From JBBDMC01 sp963826055 (lineage in GTDB: Bacteria > Pseudomonadota > Alphaproteobacteria > Rhizobiales > Kaistiaceae): a DNA stretch of 64,000 bases. Below are positions 53,847-62,407 of the stretch, piece by piece. The notes under the pieces were generated by a model that saw only the letters and a program-made list of their open reading frames with translations, was not told where the DNA came from and made no database searches. The stretch lies in NCBI GenBank assembly GCA_963826055.1, contig CAWGVO010000009.1, forward strand, positions 620,001 through 684,000, given 5' to 3'. Each line of letters starts with the position of its first letter. The stretch's first letter is position 1. The position numbers and the translations under genes are program-made.

Positions 53847-54716
53847 TTGAACATTGCCGGCCACGCGGCGGCCACCACGATCCAGGCCATTGGAAGCGAA
53901 GAGTCGCCTTCGCGACTGACGCATTCGCTTCGCGCGATGCGCGGAATCGTCTCGCGCGAGATATTCAAGTTTGCGCATCAGTACGGGCGACTGGTGTCGG
54001 CTCTCGTGCGCCCTGCGTTGTGGCTCGTCGTTTTCGCCGTGGGTATGCAGAACCTTTTCGGCGTCGCGCCAATCGAGCCCTACTCGACCTATATCCCGTA
54101 CCAGGAGTACATGGTGCCCGGGCTTCTGGGCATGGTGCTCCTCTTCAACGGCATGCAGTCTTCGCTTTCCCTGGTATATGACCGCGAAATGGGCACGATG
54201 CGGCTGGTGCTGACGGCACCACTTCCCCGCTGGTATCTCCTGCTCTGCAAGCTGATCGCCGGCACGATCCTGTCGGTGATCCAGTGCTACGCCTTCCTTG
54301 CGGTCGCAACCCTTGTCGGGGTCTCGATCCCGCCGATCGGATGGCTGGAGGTGCTGCCGGCGCTCTTGCTTAGCGGATTCCTGCTCGGGTCGATCGGGCT
54401 GCTGCTGTCCGTCTACATCCGACAGGTGGAGAACTTCGCCGGAACGATGAACTTCGTCATCTTCCCGATGTTCTTCCTTTCTTCGGCGCTTTATCCGTTG
54501 TGGCGGCTGCGTGAGGCCGGCGCGGAATCCATCTATTGGGTTTCGCTGTTCAACCCGTTCACGCACGCGGTGGAATTGGTGCGATACTCCGCGTACGGCA
54601 AGTTCAACGGCATTTCGCTGGCCGTCGTCTGCGGGGCGGCCCTTGTCAGTTTCCTTGTCGCTGCTGTGGCCTACGATCCGCAACGCGGACTGATCCGTCG
54701 TCGTCAGCCCGCCTGA
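53847..54716 (+). CDS. lutF: ABC-2-type permease of the PQQ-alcohol-dehydrogenase/Lut-type system
   Basis: Intact, 289 residues. TTG 53847 has GGGGAAG eight bases upstream. Six membrane segments can be drawn, including LVRPALWLVVFAVGMQNLFG, YMVPGLLGMVLLFNGMQSSL and LPALLLSGFLLGSIGLLLSV. The ABC-2 hallmark lies in the second cytoplasmic part (DREMGTMRLVLTAPLPRWYL), and the end is FLVAAVAYDPQRGLIRRRQ. This is the PedC/LutF type. ABC-2 permeases are normally exporters, which makes the combination with a periplasmic binding protein odd. Its ATPase is 6 kb away on the other strand. Confidence 0.88.
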   Translation: MNIAGHAAATTIQAIGSEESPSRLTHSLRAMRGIVSREIFKFAHQYGRLVSALVRPALWLVVFAVGMQNLFGVAPIEPYSTYIPYQEYMVPGLLGMVLLFNGMQSSLSLVYDREMGTMRLVLTAPLPRWYLLLCKLIAGTILSVIQCYAFLAVATLVGVSIPPIGWLEVLPALLLSGFLLGSIGLLLSVYIRQVENFAGTMNFVIFPMFFLSSALYPLWRLREAGAESIYWVSLFNPFTHAVELVRYSAYGKFNGISLAVVCGAALVSFLVAAVAYDPQRGLIRRRQPA

Positions 54717-54778
54717 TCGAGGCGGCCGCGTCTATGACCGCACGGGAGACCTGGCCAAGACGCCGCGTCCGGTGCGGT

Positions 54779-55981
54779 CTACTGGTTGGGGCGGGGGATC
54801 AGGGGAGCAGGCAGTGGCGCCCCCGGCCCGCCCTGTCCAAACCCCGGCGGTAGCGGTGCCTGTCCTCCCGGCATCATGAAGGGCGCGCCAGCCCCTTCCG
54901 GAGGCCCGGCTCCCTCGTCTGCGCCAGGTTGGCCCCCGGGGGCTTGAACAAGGTCGCTCAGTTTGACAGTCAACCCGGCGATCCGCACATTGCCGAGCTT
55001 AAACGCCCAACCGTCCGCCACGGAATTGACCTTGGCCGCGGTCTTGGCCGCGTCGCTGCCGTCGGGTGCGGATGCCTTGAATATGGCCCACATGTCGCCG
55101 TCCGCATCAACCAAGGTCACGTCGAGCTGCATTCCATCAGTCGTGGTGAATCGGTCGGTCCGCGCTGAATCGCCCAGGGTAATGCTATCAAGCGAGCGGG
55201 CGTCCTGGATTGTCACGTTGACGATGCCGGCCGTCAGGTTGTGGATTTTGGTGTCATTGGCGACCATGTCGCTCGACCCGACGCTCTCGTCGAGGTGTAC
55301 GATCTTGTAAAGGCCGGTGCTCGCGTCGGGCTTGTTTGCCTCGAACACGGTCTTGTCCCCGATTAGGACCGCGACGCTGGCAACGTTGGGACCAGGGATA
55401 TTCACAATCGGATCGAACCAATCGGCGAGGGTATCGGGAACCACGAGGGTGCCTTCCACGAGCCAACTTTGCGCTTGGCCGATGTTGCGGATGAAAGTGC
55501 CGCCGCGGCCATGGGCGGCAGAAATGCTTGAACTCGGACTGCCGATAATCGTGTCGACGAGAACGTCGCCATTGGCGGCCGAGGCGGTGATGCGAACGCC
55601 GTCCGTCGACGTGGGGTTCGCGGCCGGATCTGCGACCTGAATGTATTGATACCAGTCAGGATTGTCGGTCTTCGGCTCGACCTTGGTCATCGCCGTCAGA
55701 TTTTTGACCAAATCGGCCACGACGCCATCCTTGGTGGGATAGTCGCCATGATCGGTGGCAACCCATTTGCCGTCGCGATTCTCCACTGCCGCTTCATAAC
55801 TTGGTGCCTGGACGGTGATCGTCCGGAGGTCCGCGATCCTTTGGTTCAGGGTGTTGAACATGGGATCGCCGTCGATGATCTCGGTCGCCGACAGTCTTGG
55901 CTGGACGGCAACGACGCCAACCGCGCCCAGCAACGCAACGGCCGTTGCCACGAGCAGAACAAGAAAAGCGCGAGGTGACAC
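54779..55981 (-). CDS. DUF4340 protein, last gene of a Gld-like ABC operon
   Basis: Intact, 400 residues. GTG 55981 has AGAGGA upstream. A single N-terminal membrane anchor (FLVLLVATAVALLGAVGVVA) is followed by a long extracytoplasmic domain with repeated DUF4340 blocks: ITVQAPSYEAAVENRDGKWV, LTAMTKVEPKTDNPDWYQYI, FIRNIGQAQSWLVEGTLVVP and VARVAVLIGD-like strands. A Gly/Pro-rich tail (PGGQPGADEGAGPPEGAGAP) closes it. DUF4340 proteins accompany GldF/GldG-like ABC systems in many proteobacteria. Their role is not defined. Confidence 0.85.
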   Translation of the reverse strand: MSPRAFLVLLVATAVALLGAVGVVAVQPRLSATEIIDGDPMFNTLNQRIADLRTITVQAPSYEAAVENRDGKWVATDHGDYPTKDGVVADLVKNLTAMTKVEPKTDNPDWYQYIQVADPAANPTSTDGVRITASAANGDVLVDTIIGSPSSSISAAHGRGGTFIRNIGQAQSWLVEGTLVVPDTLADWFDPIVNIPGPNVASVAVLIGDKTVFEANKPDASTGLYKIVHLDESVGSSDMVANDTKIHNLTAGIVNVTIQDARSLDSITLGDSARTDRFTTTDGMQLDVTLVDADGDMWAIFKASAPDGSDAAKTAAKVNSVADGWAFKLGNVRIAGLTVKLSDLVQAPGGQPGADEGAGPPEGAGAPFMMPGGQAPLPPGFGQGGPGAPLPAPLIPRPNQ

Positions 55982-55991
55982 GGCCGGTCCT

Positions 55992-57911
55992 CTAGCTCGA
56001 TTTGTGCCGCAGATAGCGGGAGAGGCGTATGTAGCGCCACAAGGAGGCGCCGATCCCGAGGAGCACGATAAGCGACGGCACGGCCAGAATGTTGATCAGC
56101 CGCAGGCGGTTGCCCAGGGCGTCGATCTCCGCGCGCAGAGCGCCTCGAACGTCGCGAAGCTGCTGGCGAACCTCGACAATACGCTGGTTGAATTGAGCAA
56201 TAGTCTGCTGCTGCTGCGCTGACAGCGCTTCGATCGACCCTCCTCCGCTTGTCGCCTGCGCCAGCCCGCTTCGCGCGCGCAGGGCCGCAAGCTTGTCTTG
56301 GGTGTCCTTCAGGTCGTTCTGAAGCTTCTCCTCGGTGGCGCGGTATTTGTCGTTCGCTGCGGCCTCGATTTTGTCGATCGTGGTGAACGGGCGGAACGAG
56401 ACGCCCTGACTGCGCAGCGAAATCAGTTCTCCGCCTCCGCTCAGGCTGTCGAGCGCGTTTATGACGAAATCGGTGTTTTGCGTGTTCGCCCGACCCGAGG
56501 AAGGATCGACGTTCAGCTCGTCCCCGAGCATGTCCGTATCGGCGACGACGATAACGTCGATCGGCTTCTGCGAATGCGCGATCAAAGGCGGCGGCGCGGC
56601 CGGGGGGGTGTCGTCATTGGTGCTTTTCGTGACCGGCGGTGGGCCTTCCGGAAACGCAGTATCGACCGGGCCCGTTATGCGCGCCGCCAAAACCTGACGG
56701 GTACCCGATGCCTTGAACGCGCTCAACAGCTCATTGGGATCGCCCCGGCTCAGGATGGTTGCCTGATCGTAGAGCATGCTGTTGGGGGTCGTCCTGATCA
56801 GGGGCGTGAAAGTTGTCTTGGCAGAATCCACCTTGTGCAGCGACCCGGCCGAGGCCATGCGCATGAGGCTGAGCTGCCCTGTCACCACGTCGTCGGGATT
56901 CAGACTGTCGTGATTGATAACCAACCACGGTGGATATTTGGCGATGATAACCTGCGAGCCGGCGACGGCCCGGATCTGAAGTGCCATGTTCACATCGCCG
57001 ACGACACGGTGTGGCTCCATTTGAACGCCCCACGCCGTCATCAGCGGTTCGAGGTTCGATTCCGGAAACATCGGCATCGCCGGGTTGTTGGCTTCGGGCG
57101 TCGAATGCTGGGCGATGACATCGAGGAACACCAGTACGGGTCCCCCACGCATGACGTATTGATCGATGGCGTAAAGCGCCGATTTGGTCAGGTCGTAGGG
57201 ATGGATCACGACCAAAGCGTCGAGCCCGTCGGGGATGGCAGTGACATTGCGGTCCAGCTGCACGAGATTGAAATTCTCCGCCAGCCGCTCAATGCTGGCG
57301 GCCGGCCGGCGCGCGTCCGCTCGATTGCCAAACAAATTAAGGCGGTCAATGACGCCAATCTTGGGCTCGCTGGGCCTCGAAAGGCGCAAAACCATGCGTG
57401 TCAGTTCATATTCGAGATAGCTCTCGCGCCCGGGCGTCAGCGCAGGGATGGTTTCGATCCCGTCGACCGAATTGGTGCCGACCAGACCGATGTAGCCCTG
57501 CTCTCCGGCGCGACTGAGATTGAAGCCCTGGATGTTGTAACCGATTGCCTCATCCTCGGCCGCGGAAAATGGGATCGGGTCGATCTGCTCGACGTGCACC
57601 TTGCCGCCGGAAATCTGTTCGTATGCCCGCAGCAGCTCTCTGATCCGGTTCGCGTAGGTCCGCAATTCGGGCGCCTGCTCTATGAGGCCCGAGGACAGGT
57701 AAAAGCGCAGCAGGATCGGCTGGGTCACGGACTTCAGCACATCCCGTGTCGACGCCGACACGGTGTAGACCTTGTCTTGGGTAAGGTCGGCCCGGGTGGC
57801 GCTCAGCTCAAGCGAGACAATGAGGTTCACGCAAAGGAACAGCACAATCGCGAGGACGCCGCCAACGATTGCCAAAGTTGCTCGGTTTGCGCGCTGAATC
57901 CGATCCCACAT
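55992..57911 (-). CDS. GldG-like ABC-associated protein
   Basis: Intact, 639 residues, ATG 57911. It has an N-terminal membrane helix (TLAIVGGVLAIVLFLCVNLI) and a C-terminal one (ILAVPSLIVLLGIGASLWRY). The GldG domain is recognisable: TRDVLKSVTQPILLRFYLSS, then ELRTYANRIRELLRAYEQIS, KVHVEQIDPIPFSAAEDEAI and SYLEYELTRMVLRLSRPSEP with GVIDRLNLFG. DALVVIHPYDLTKSALYAID also belongs to it. Before the last helix is a coiled coil (LQNDLKDTQDKLAALRARSG). Outside Bacteroidetes these proteins are not linked to gliding. It lies between permease and DUF4340 genes. Confidence 0.87.
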   Translation of the reverse strand: MWDRIQRANRATLAIVGGVLAIVLFLCVNLIVSLELSATRADLTQDKVYTVSASTRDVLKSVTQPILLRFYLSSGLIEQAPELRTYANRIRELLRAYEQISGGKVHVEQIDPIPFSAAEDEAIGYNIQGFNLSRAGEQGYIGLVGTNSVDGIETIPALTPGRESYLEYELTRMVLRLSRPSEPKIGVIDRLNLFGNRADARRPAASIERLAENFNLVQLDRNVTAIPDGLDALVVIHPYDLTKSALYAIDQYVMRGGPVLVFLDVIAQHSTPEANNPAMPMFPESNLEPLMTAWGVQMEPHRVVGDVNMALQIRAVAGSQVIIAKYPPWLVINHDSLNPDDVVTGQLSLMRMASAGSLHKVDSAKTTFTPLIRTTPNSMLYDQATILSRGDPNELLSAFKASGTRQVLAARITGPVDTAFPEGPPPVTKSTNDDTPPAAPPPLIAHSQKPIDVIVVADTDMLGDELNVDPSSGRANTQNTDFVINALDSLSGGGELISLRSQGVSFRPFTTIDKIEAAANDKYRATEEKLQNDLKDTQDKLAALRARSGLAQATSGGGSIEALSAQQQQTIAQFNQRIVEVRQQLRDVRGALRAEIDALGNRLRLINILAVPSLIVLLGIGASLWRYIRLSRYLRHKSS

Positions 57912-57915
57912 ACCG

Positions 57916-58650
57916 CTAACTCATTCTCCAGACTTCCACGACCTGCCGGTTGAGGAACAGGAACAGGAGCATCAACGCCGCGAAGAAGACTATCGCCGGC
58001 AGGTCGAGCACGCCCCGCGCGATCGCATAGAAATGCGTCTGCAGGGAGAAGGACGCAACGAGATCCACCACGTACTGCGGCGCCCAGCCCTGGAAAAGGT
58101 TGAGCACCAGTTCGAGCCCGCTCATCATCAGCAGGAAGCAGGCCACGACGCCGAACACAAAGGCAATCACCTGGCTCTTGGTCAGCGCCGACGCAAAAGA
58201 CGTCACGGCGACCAGGGCGCCGGCCATCAGGAAGCTGGCGACATAACTGGCGACGATGACACCGTTGTCGGGATCACCCAGGTAGTTGACCGTGATCCAT
58301 ATCGGAAAAGTCAGCGCCAGCGCGATGCCGACGAAGATCCAGGCCGCGATGAACTTGCCCAGAACCGCCTGCCACGATGTTACCGGCAGCGTCATCAGCA
58401 GCTCGATCGTGCCCTGCCGCCTCTCCTCCGCCCACAGCCGCATGCCGACCGCTGGCACAAGGATGAGGTAAAGCCATGGGTGGAAATTGAAGAACGCTGT
58501 GAGGTCCGCCTGGCGGCGTTCCATGAACTGCCCGAAGTAGAATGGCGCAGCGCCGGCGGCGGCAATGAACGCCACCAGGAAGACGTAAGCCAGCGGAGTC
58601 GAGAAATATGCCGCCAACTCACGGCGAGCGATCGTGAGCGTAACCCGCAT
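57916..58650 (-). CDS. ABC-2-type permease, GldF-like
   Basis: Intact, 244 residues, ATG 58650. It begins TIARRELAAYFSTPLAYVFL. Other segments are LYLILVPAVGMRLWAEERRQ with GTIELLMTLPVTSWQAVLGK (the GldF/ABC-2 signature), FIAAWIFVGIALALTFPIWI and VIAFVFGVVACFLLMMSGLE. It forms the membrane part with the ATPase at 58668 and overlaps closely with the GldG-like gene (four-base gap). Confidence 0.93.
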   Translation of the reverse strand: MRVTLTIARRELAAYFSTPLAYVFLVAFIAAAGAAPFYFGQFMERRQADLTAFFNFHPWLYLILVPAVGMRLWAEERRQGTIELLMTLPVTSWQAVLGKFIAAWIFVGIALALTFPIWITVNYLGDPDNGVIVASYVASFLMAGALVAVTSFASALTKSQVIAFVFGVVACFLLMMSGLELVLNLFQGWAPQYVVDLVASFSLQTHFYAIARGVLDLPAIVFFAALMLLFLFLNRQVVEVWRMS

Positions 58651-58667
58651 GGACTCCGCGCGCCTCC

Positions 58668-59618
58668 CTAACCACTCTTTTCGATCGTCACGGACCGGAA
58701 AACGTCGTCCAGCGTGCCGATCACACTGAACATGTCGGATGCAACGAGGTTGCCATCCCGAACGGCGGCGCCCACTGCCTCGGCGATGAACGCGCCTTCT
58801 TGAGGTCTGACGAGGAGCCTCGTCGTGCCGGCAGTCTTCTCAGCGACTTCGACGCTGGCCACCATCGGCAGCGCCTTCAACAGGCTTATCGCCCGTTTGG
58901 CGTCGGGCACGGGCACCTTGAGTGACACCACATTGTAGTCCGGCGAACGGGCGTGCAACTCGTAAGGCGTGCCGTCGCTGACGATGCGGCCGTGGTCGAT
59001 GATGATCGCGCGGTCGCACACTGCGTCGACCTCTTCGAGGATATGGGTCGAGACGATGATGGCCTTGGTGTCGCCCATCGACCTGATCAGCTCCCGTACC
59101 AGATGCTTCTGGTTCGGATCGAGGCCGTCGGTCGGCTCGTCGAGGATCAGGATGTCGGGATCATGGAGGATGGCCTGCGCCAGGCCGACGCGCCGCCGAA
59201 AGCCTTTCGACAGCGTTTCAATGCGGCGGTGAAGTACCTCTCCAAGCTGGACGCGGTCGATGACCGCGGCGACCGCTTTCTTTCGCTCCGCCCTCGACAT
59301 GAGCCGGGTGCGGCAAACAAAGTTGAGGAATCCTTCAGGTGTCATGTCGCCGTAAAGGGGCGATCCCTCGGGGAGATACCCGATCGTGCGCTTCGCTGCG
59401 ACCGGATTCTCTCGAATATCCTCGCCACCGACGATCGCCGTTCCTGTCGTGGGCGGGAGAAAACCGGCGATGATCTTCATCGTGGTCGACTTGCCAGCCC
59501 CGTTCGGACCCAAGAACCCCAGCACCTCGCCGCGGTTGACGGCAAAGTTCAAGTCATCCACGGCGACAACCGCGCCAAAACGCTTTCGCAAGGAGCGGAC
59601 TTCTATGAGCGGGGACAT
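58668..59618 (-). CDS. ABC transporter ATPase, GldA-like
   Basis: 316 residues from ATG 59618; an upstream extension of the frame is not protein-like, so this start is preferred. Walker A is GFLGPNGAGKSTTMKIIAGF. Then come KRTIGYLPEGSPLYGDMTPE, signature ETLSKGFRRRVGLAQAILHD, Walker B ILILDEPTDGLDPNQKHLVR and switch AIIVSTHILEEVDAVCDRAI. The C-terminal 90 residues are a small regulatory fold as in GldA and NatA types. It energises the ABC-2 permease at 57916. Confidence 0.95.
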   Translation of the reverse strand: MSPLIEVRSLRKRFGAVVAVDDLNFAVNRGEVLGFLGPNGAGKSTTMKIIAGFLPPTTGTAIVGGEDIRENPVAAKRTIGYLPEGSPLYGDMTPEGFLNFVCRTRLMSRAERKKAVAAVIDRVQLGEVLHRRIETLSKGFRRRVGLAQAILHDPDILILDEPTDGLDPNQKHLVRELIRSMGDTKAIIVSTHILEEVDAVCDRAIIIDHGRIVSDGTPYELHARSPDYNVVSLKVPVPDAKRAISLLKALPMVASVEVAEKTAGTTRLLVRPQEGAFIAEAVGAAVRDGNLVASDMFSVIGTLDDVFRSVTIEKSG

Positions 59619-59682
59619 TGAAACGTATTGTCGATCAGGTTCGGGATCGCCCCAAGACGGGAAATGGACGGCGACATCATCG

Positions 59683-60094
59683 TCAGTTCGTGAAGGACCT
59701 GGCAACCACAAAAGGCTGCACCCCTCGTGCGGCGACTGACGCTCTCCGCCGCCGCCGTATGACCGGGCGTAACTTTCCGGCGGCTGATGCCATACCAAAG
59801 GCTTCCACCAACGCGTCCATGAACGGTTCGTCTAGCGCGGTCGATGCGGGACCGCACGTTACAAAAGGTGTGTCGCGGCCCATCAGCGACAGAATGCCGC
59901 GAACCGCAGCCGCCTTGAGCGCCGCGACGCAGGCGACGACCTCCCGCATCGTTGCGGGGAGGCTCATCGGCGATGCGGTGCTCGGCGGCTCCAGCGCGCA
60001 CCTTGTCGGCGTTGAAGCGGGCCGCGCCTGTCAGATCGGAGGCGACAGCGACCATGGGATCGCCGCGCTCGCGCCACCCGCCATCGTCGAGCAT
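59683..60094 (-). CDS. Unrecognised protein upstream of the Gld-like ATPase, one frameshift
   Basis: About 137 residues from ATG 60094, with an apparent break near 59945. The first frame reads DPMVAVASDLTGAARFNADK, then VRAGAAEHRIADEPPRN. The second gives REVVACVAALKAAAVRGILS, then GRDTPFVTCGPASTALDEPF and MDALVEAFGMASAAGKLRPV. The joined reading looks like a genuine helical cytoplasmic protein with normal codon use, and it lies 64 bases upstream of the ATPase on the same strand. I do not recognise the family. There is no clear ribosome-binding site, and the start may instead be ATG 60055. Confidence 0.5.
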
Positions 60095-60854
60095 GGAGCG
60101 ATTGGCCGCGACCTGCTTAGTAGGCCGAATTCTCTTGCTCAACTGACAGCTCGGTTCACGATTGCCGGGAAGGAGAAGATTCCTTCGCAGCTTGGTTCCG
60201 TAATTCCATCGGGAACCTGCCACTACGAAGACGCGCAGAAGGCTGCACCGAAGGCAGTCGGATTGTAGCGGAGCAGTGTCTATCCTCCCCAGGTATTTGG
60301 CGTCAGGCCACAATGTCTTCGCTGGCCGTCGCTCTTTGTGGCAGGGCCGGTTCACAACGCTCACAGCGCCAAAGGACGATCACAATGCGTCCGACCGATT
60401 GTCTGGCGCCGTCGCGTGAGCAAAATTACTTTGACTGGTGCCAGCTAGGGCTGCCGTCGTCAAGGCCGCGGAAGGGGGCTCGCTCTCGCGGCTCGACCGC
60501 CGCAAAGCGGACATCGACGCTCCCGCCCCAGCTCGAGAACCAATACCGCCCGCACGCCGTCCCTGCCGTACCTCGCGCCAACCCGGTGCCAACGGGTGCC
60601 GAACCATGTGTCCTGCACCGGGCCGAACCCGGACAGGCACTTGTTGTTTTGGCGCCTCGATCATAAAGTCGCGCAGCTAGGCCCAAACGCCGTGCAACAG
60701 AATACCTGGCTGGTTTGCGTCATCCCGGCATTTGCTTGGTGCGGTTCCGGTGCTTGGCGAGAAATCCGAAGCACCTCGCAGGGACAAGAGTCCCAACCAC
60801 GATGAAGTATGCCGCCGTCGCACTAGACTACGGCCCTCACTCCGGAGACCCACC
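60095..60854. other. 760-base region without a supported gene
   Basis: This gap separates the minus-strand Gld-like operon from the plus-strand DUF2125-like gene and so should contain divergent promoters. All reading frames here have arginine/proline-rich or otherwise non-protein-like translations. GC is somewhat lower and local composition more even than in flanking genes. No repeats, hairpins with T runs or RNA genes were recognised. Confidence 0.5.
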
Positions 60855-62018
60855 TTGAACCGGCTTCTTTTGATCGTCGTCGCAGTCGCCGTTGTTGCGT
60901 TGGTGGGGTTCGCAGTCTTCGTGATTGCCGGGGGTCCAAGGCAGTCGCCCGTGGTCGCGACGAACGCCCCCGTCACCGAGACACCGGCTGAGGCGGCCGC
61001 ACCTGGAGCGCCGCCGGCCGCGGCCAGCACGGAGGCGCCCGGAACCGCAACCAGTGGCACGGTACCCGCGTCCGCTGAAATCAAAGCCAAGCTTGATGCC
61101 TGGCAGAAGGTCATGAATGCGGCCGGCTTCACGGTCGGAACAAAGAATTTGGCCAGCGCGGACGGTGCGGTGGCCGTTTCGGATCTCGACCTCACCGGTC
61201 TGGGTTGGCATTGGTGGGCGTCGTCCGCGCGCATTAACGTCGCCAGCAAGGATAATTTCGATATTACGGCGACCGGGGATCAAAGGCTGTCATTCACCTT
61301 CAACGGCAAGGCCGTCGAGCGCGGGCTTCGCGCGGACGGCGTCAAGATCGGCCTGCATGTGGGTAACGACGGGAGCAGAATTAACAGTTTCGAATTCATA
61401 AACCTGACAATCGAGGGCGGCGGGGACGCACCGCCCATCAATCTCGGCAGTGGCGGGTTCCGTGTCGTGGCTCAAGCCGACGACGATCTGGTCCCGGCGA
61501 CGTCCGACGCGGAACTGCGGCTGAACGACCTGGTGATTCCGGCTGAAGCGGGCAATCCGCTGGGGAGCAAGCTCGACTCGCTTTCGGCGACGTTGTTCTT
61601 TCAACGGCCGCTGGCGACCGCAGATGCGGGCAAGGCATTGCAGCCGTGGATGGGTCAAACCGAAGCCCTTGGAGTCCGCGCACTTTCCCTCAAGTGGGGC
61701 AGTCTGAAGCTGTCCGGTGTCGGCGTCGTCGGACTTGACGAGGCGGGCCGTCCGGCGGGACGTTTTGAAGTCAGAATCGCCGATGTTCTGGCCGTGCTTG
61801 ACAGCATCAACGCCCTGCATCGCTTCGACCGCAATGTGTTGGCTGCCATGTACGCCAAACTCTTGCTTGACGACGCTCGCGAGGGCAATGATCTGGGCCT
61901 GCCTTTTACGATTCTCGTCACAAACGGCTCTGTGACCCTGTCGGGTCAGTCGCACGGGCTCGACGACATCGCGCTTGGCACAGTGGGGCAGTTGTACGCG
62001 CCCGCGGCGGCGGAGTGA
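60855..62018 (+). CDS. DUF2125-like exported or membrane-anchored protein
   Basis: 387 residues. TTG 60855 follows a GGAG by about eight bases and gives a clean membrane anchor or signal (LLLIVVAVAVVALVGFAVFV). A Pro/Ala/Thr-rich linker of some 50 residues leads to a beta-rich domain: AVAVSDLDLTGLGWHWWASS, then RINVASKDNFDITATGDQRL, GLRADGVKIGLHVGNDGSRI and ADAGKALQPWMGQTEALGVR. The late DSINALHRFDRNVLAAMYAK and LPFTILVTNGSVTLSGQSHG are also conserved-looking. The repeated long-strand pattern fits DUF2125/AsmA-like proteins common in Rhizobiales. Function unknown. Confidence 0.65.
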   Translation: MNRLLLIVVAVAVVALVGFAVFVIAGGPRQSPVVATNAPVTETPAEAAAPGAPPAAASTEAPGTATSGTVPASAEIKAKLDAWQKVMNAAGFTVGTKNLASADGAVAVSDLDLTGLGWHWWASSARINVASKDNFDITATGDQRLSFTFNGKAVERGLRADGVKIGLHVGNDGSRINSFEFINLTIEGGGDAPPINLGSGGFRVVAQADDDLVPATSDAELRLNDLVIPAEAGNPLGSKLDSLSATLFFQRPLATADAGKALQPWMGQTEALGVRALSLKWGSLKLSGVGVVGLDEAGRPAGRFEVRIADVLAVLDSINALHRFDRNVLAAMYAKLLLDDAREGNDLGLPFTILVTNGSVTLSGQSHGLDDIALGTVGQLYAPAAAE

Positions 62019-62407
62019 GGTACCTGCCCCGGGCGCCATTCGCGCCGGACGGGTTCTGGCCCAGAAGCCAGTCGGCACCACCCCCGGAAGTCGAGTCGCC
62101 GTGCTTGGTGCCGCGCGCCCTGCGCCGTCTGCCCGAACGAGCCGCGCGGACGGGCACTTTGGGGACGAATGCTGCGATGCCGGGCGGCAAGGCCGAGCCG
62201 CTATTGTACGCTGATCGCCAAATGCCGAGCCGTCAAGACATATGCTTGACGAAAAGCGTGAGTGACGGCAAGTTCGCGAACTGTCGTCATGCCTTGCGGC
62301 GGACCGGTAAGGCCCCAAAAGGGTACCGCGTCGACCGTCCGGATGGATGGCAGATGTTTTCGTGAAATGGCTACTGAACACCTGAAGCTGGCCGCGACGG
62401 AGCCAAC
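62019..62407. other. 389-base intergenic region
   Basis: No supported gene. A 116-codon frame on the plus strand (62015-62365) translates to proline- and arginine-rich sequence of non-protein character, apart from a short C-terminal stretch. The region should contain the promoter of the proton-channel operon. No clear hexamers, repeats or terminators were recognised. Confidence 0.45.

Noticed and set aside
56298..57953. A 551-codon open frame antisense to the GldG-like gene
   Set aside because: Composition is that of a codon shadow (long runs of Arg, His, Gln). The GldG-like gene with its two membrane helices explains the region.
62015..62365. A 116-codon plus-strand frame between the DUF2125-like gene and the proton-channel gene
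   Set aside because: Translation is rich in Pro and Arg with no domain. It overlaps the previous stop without a ribosome-binding site.
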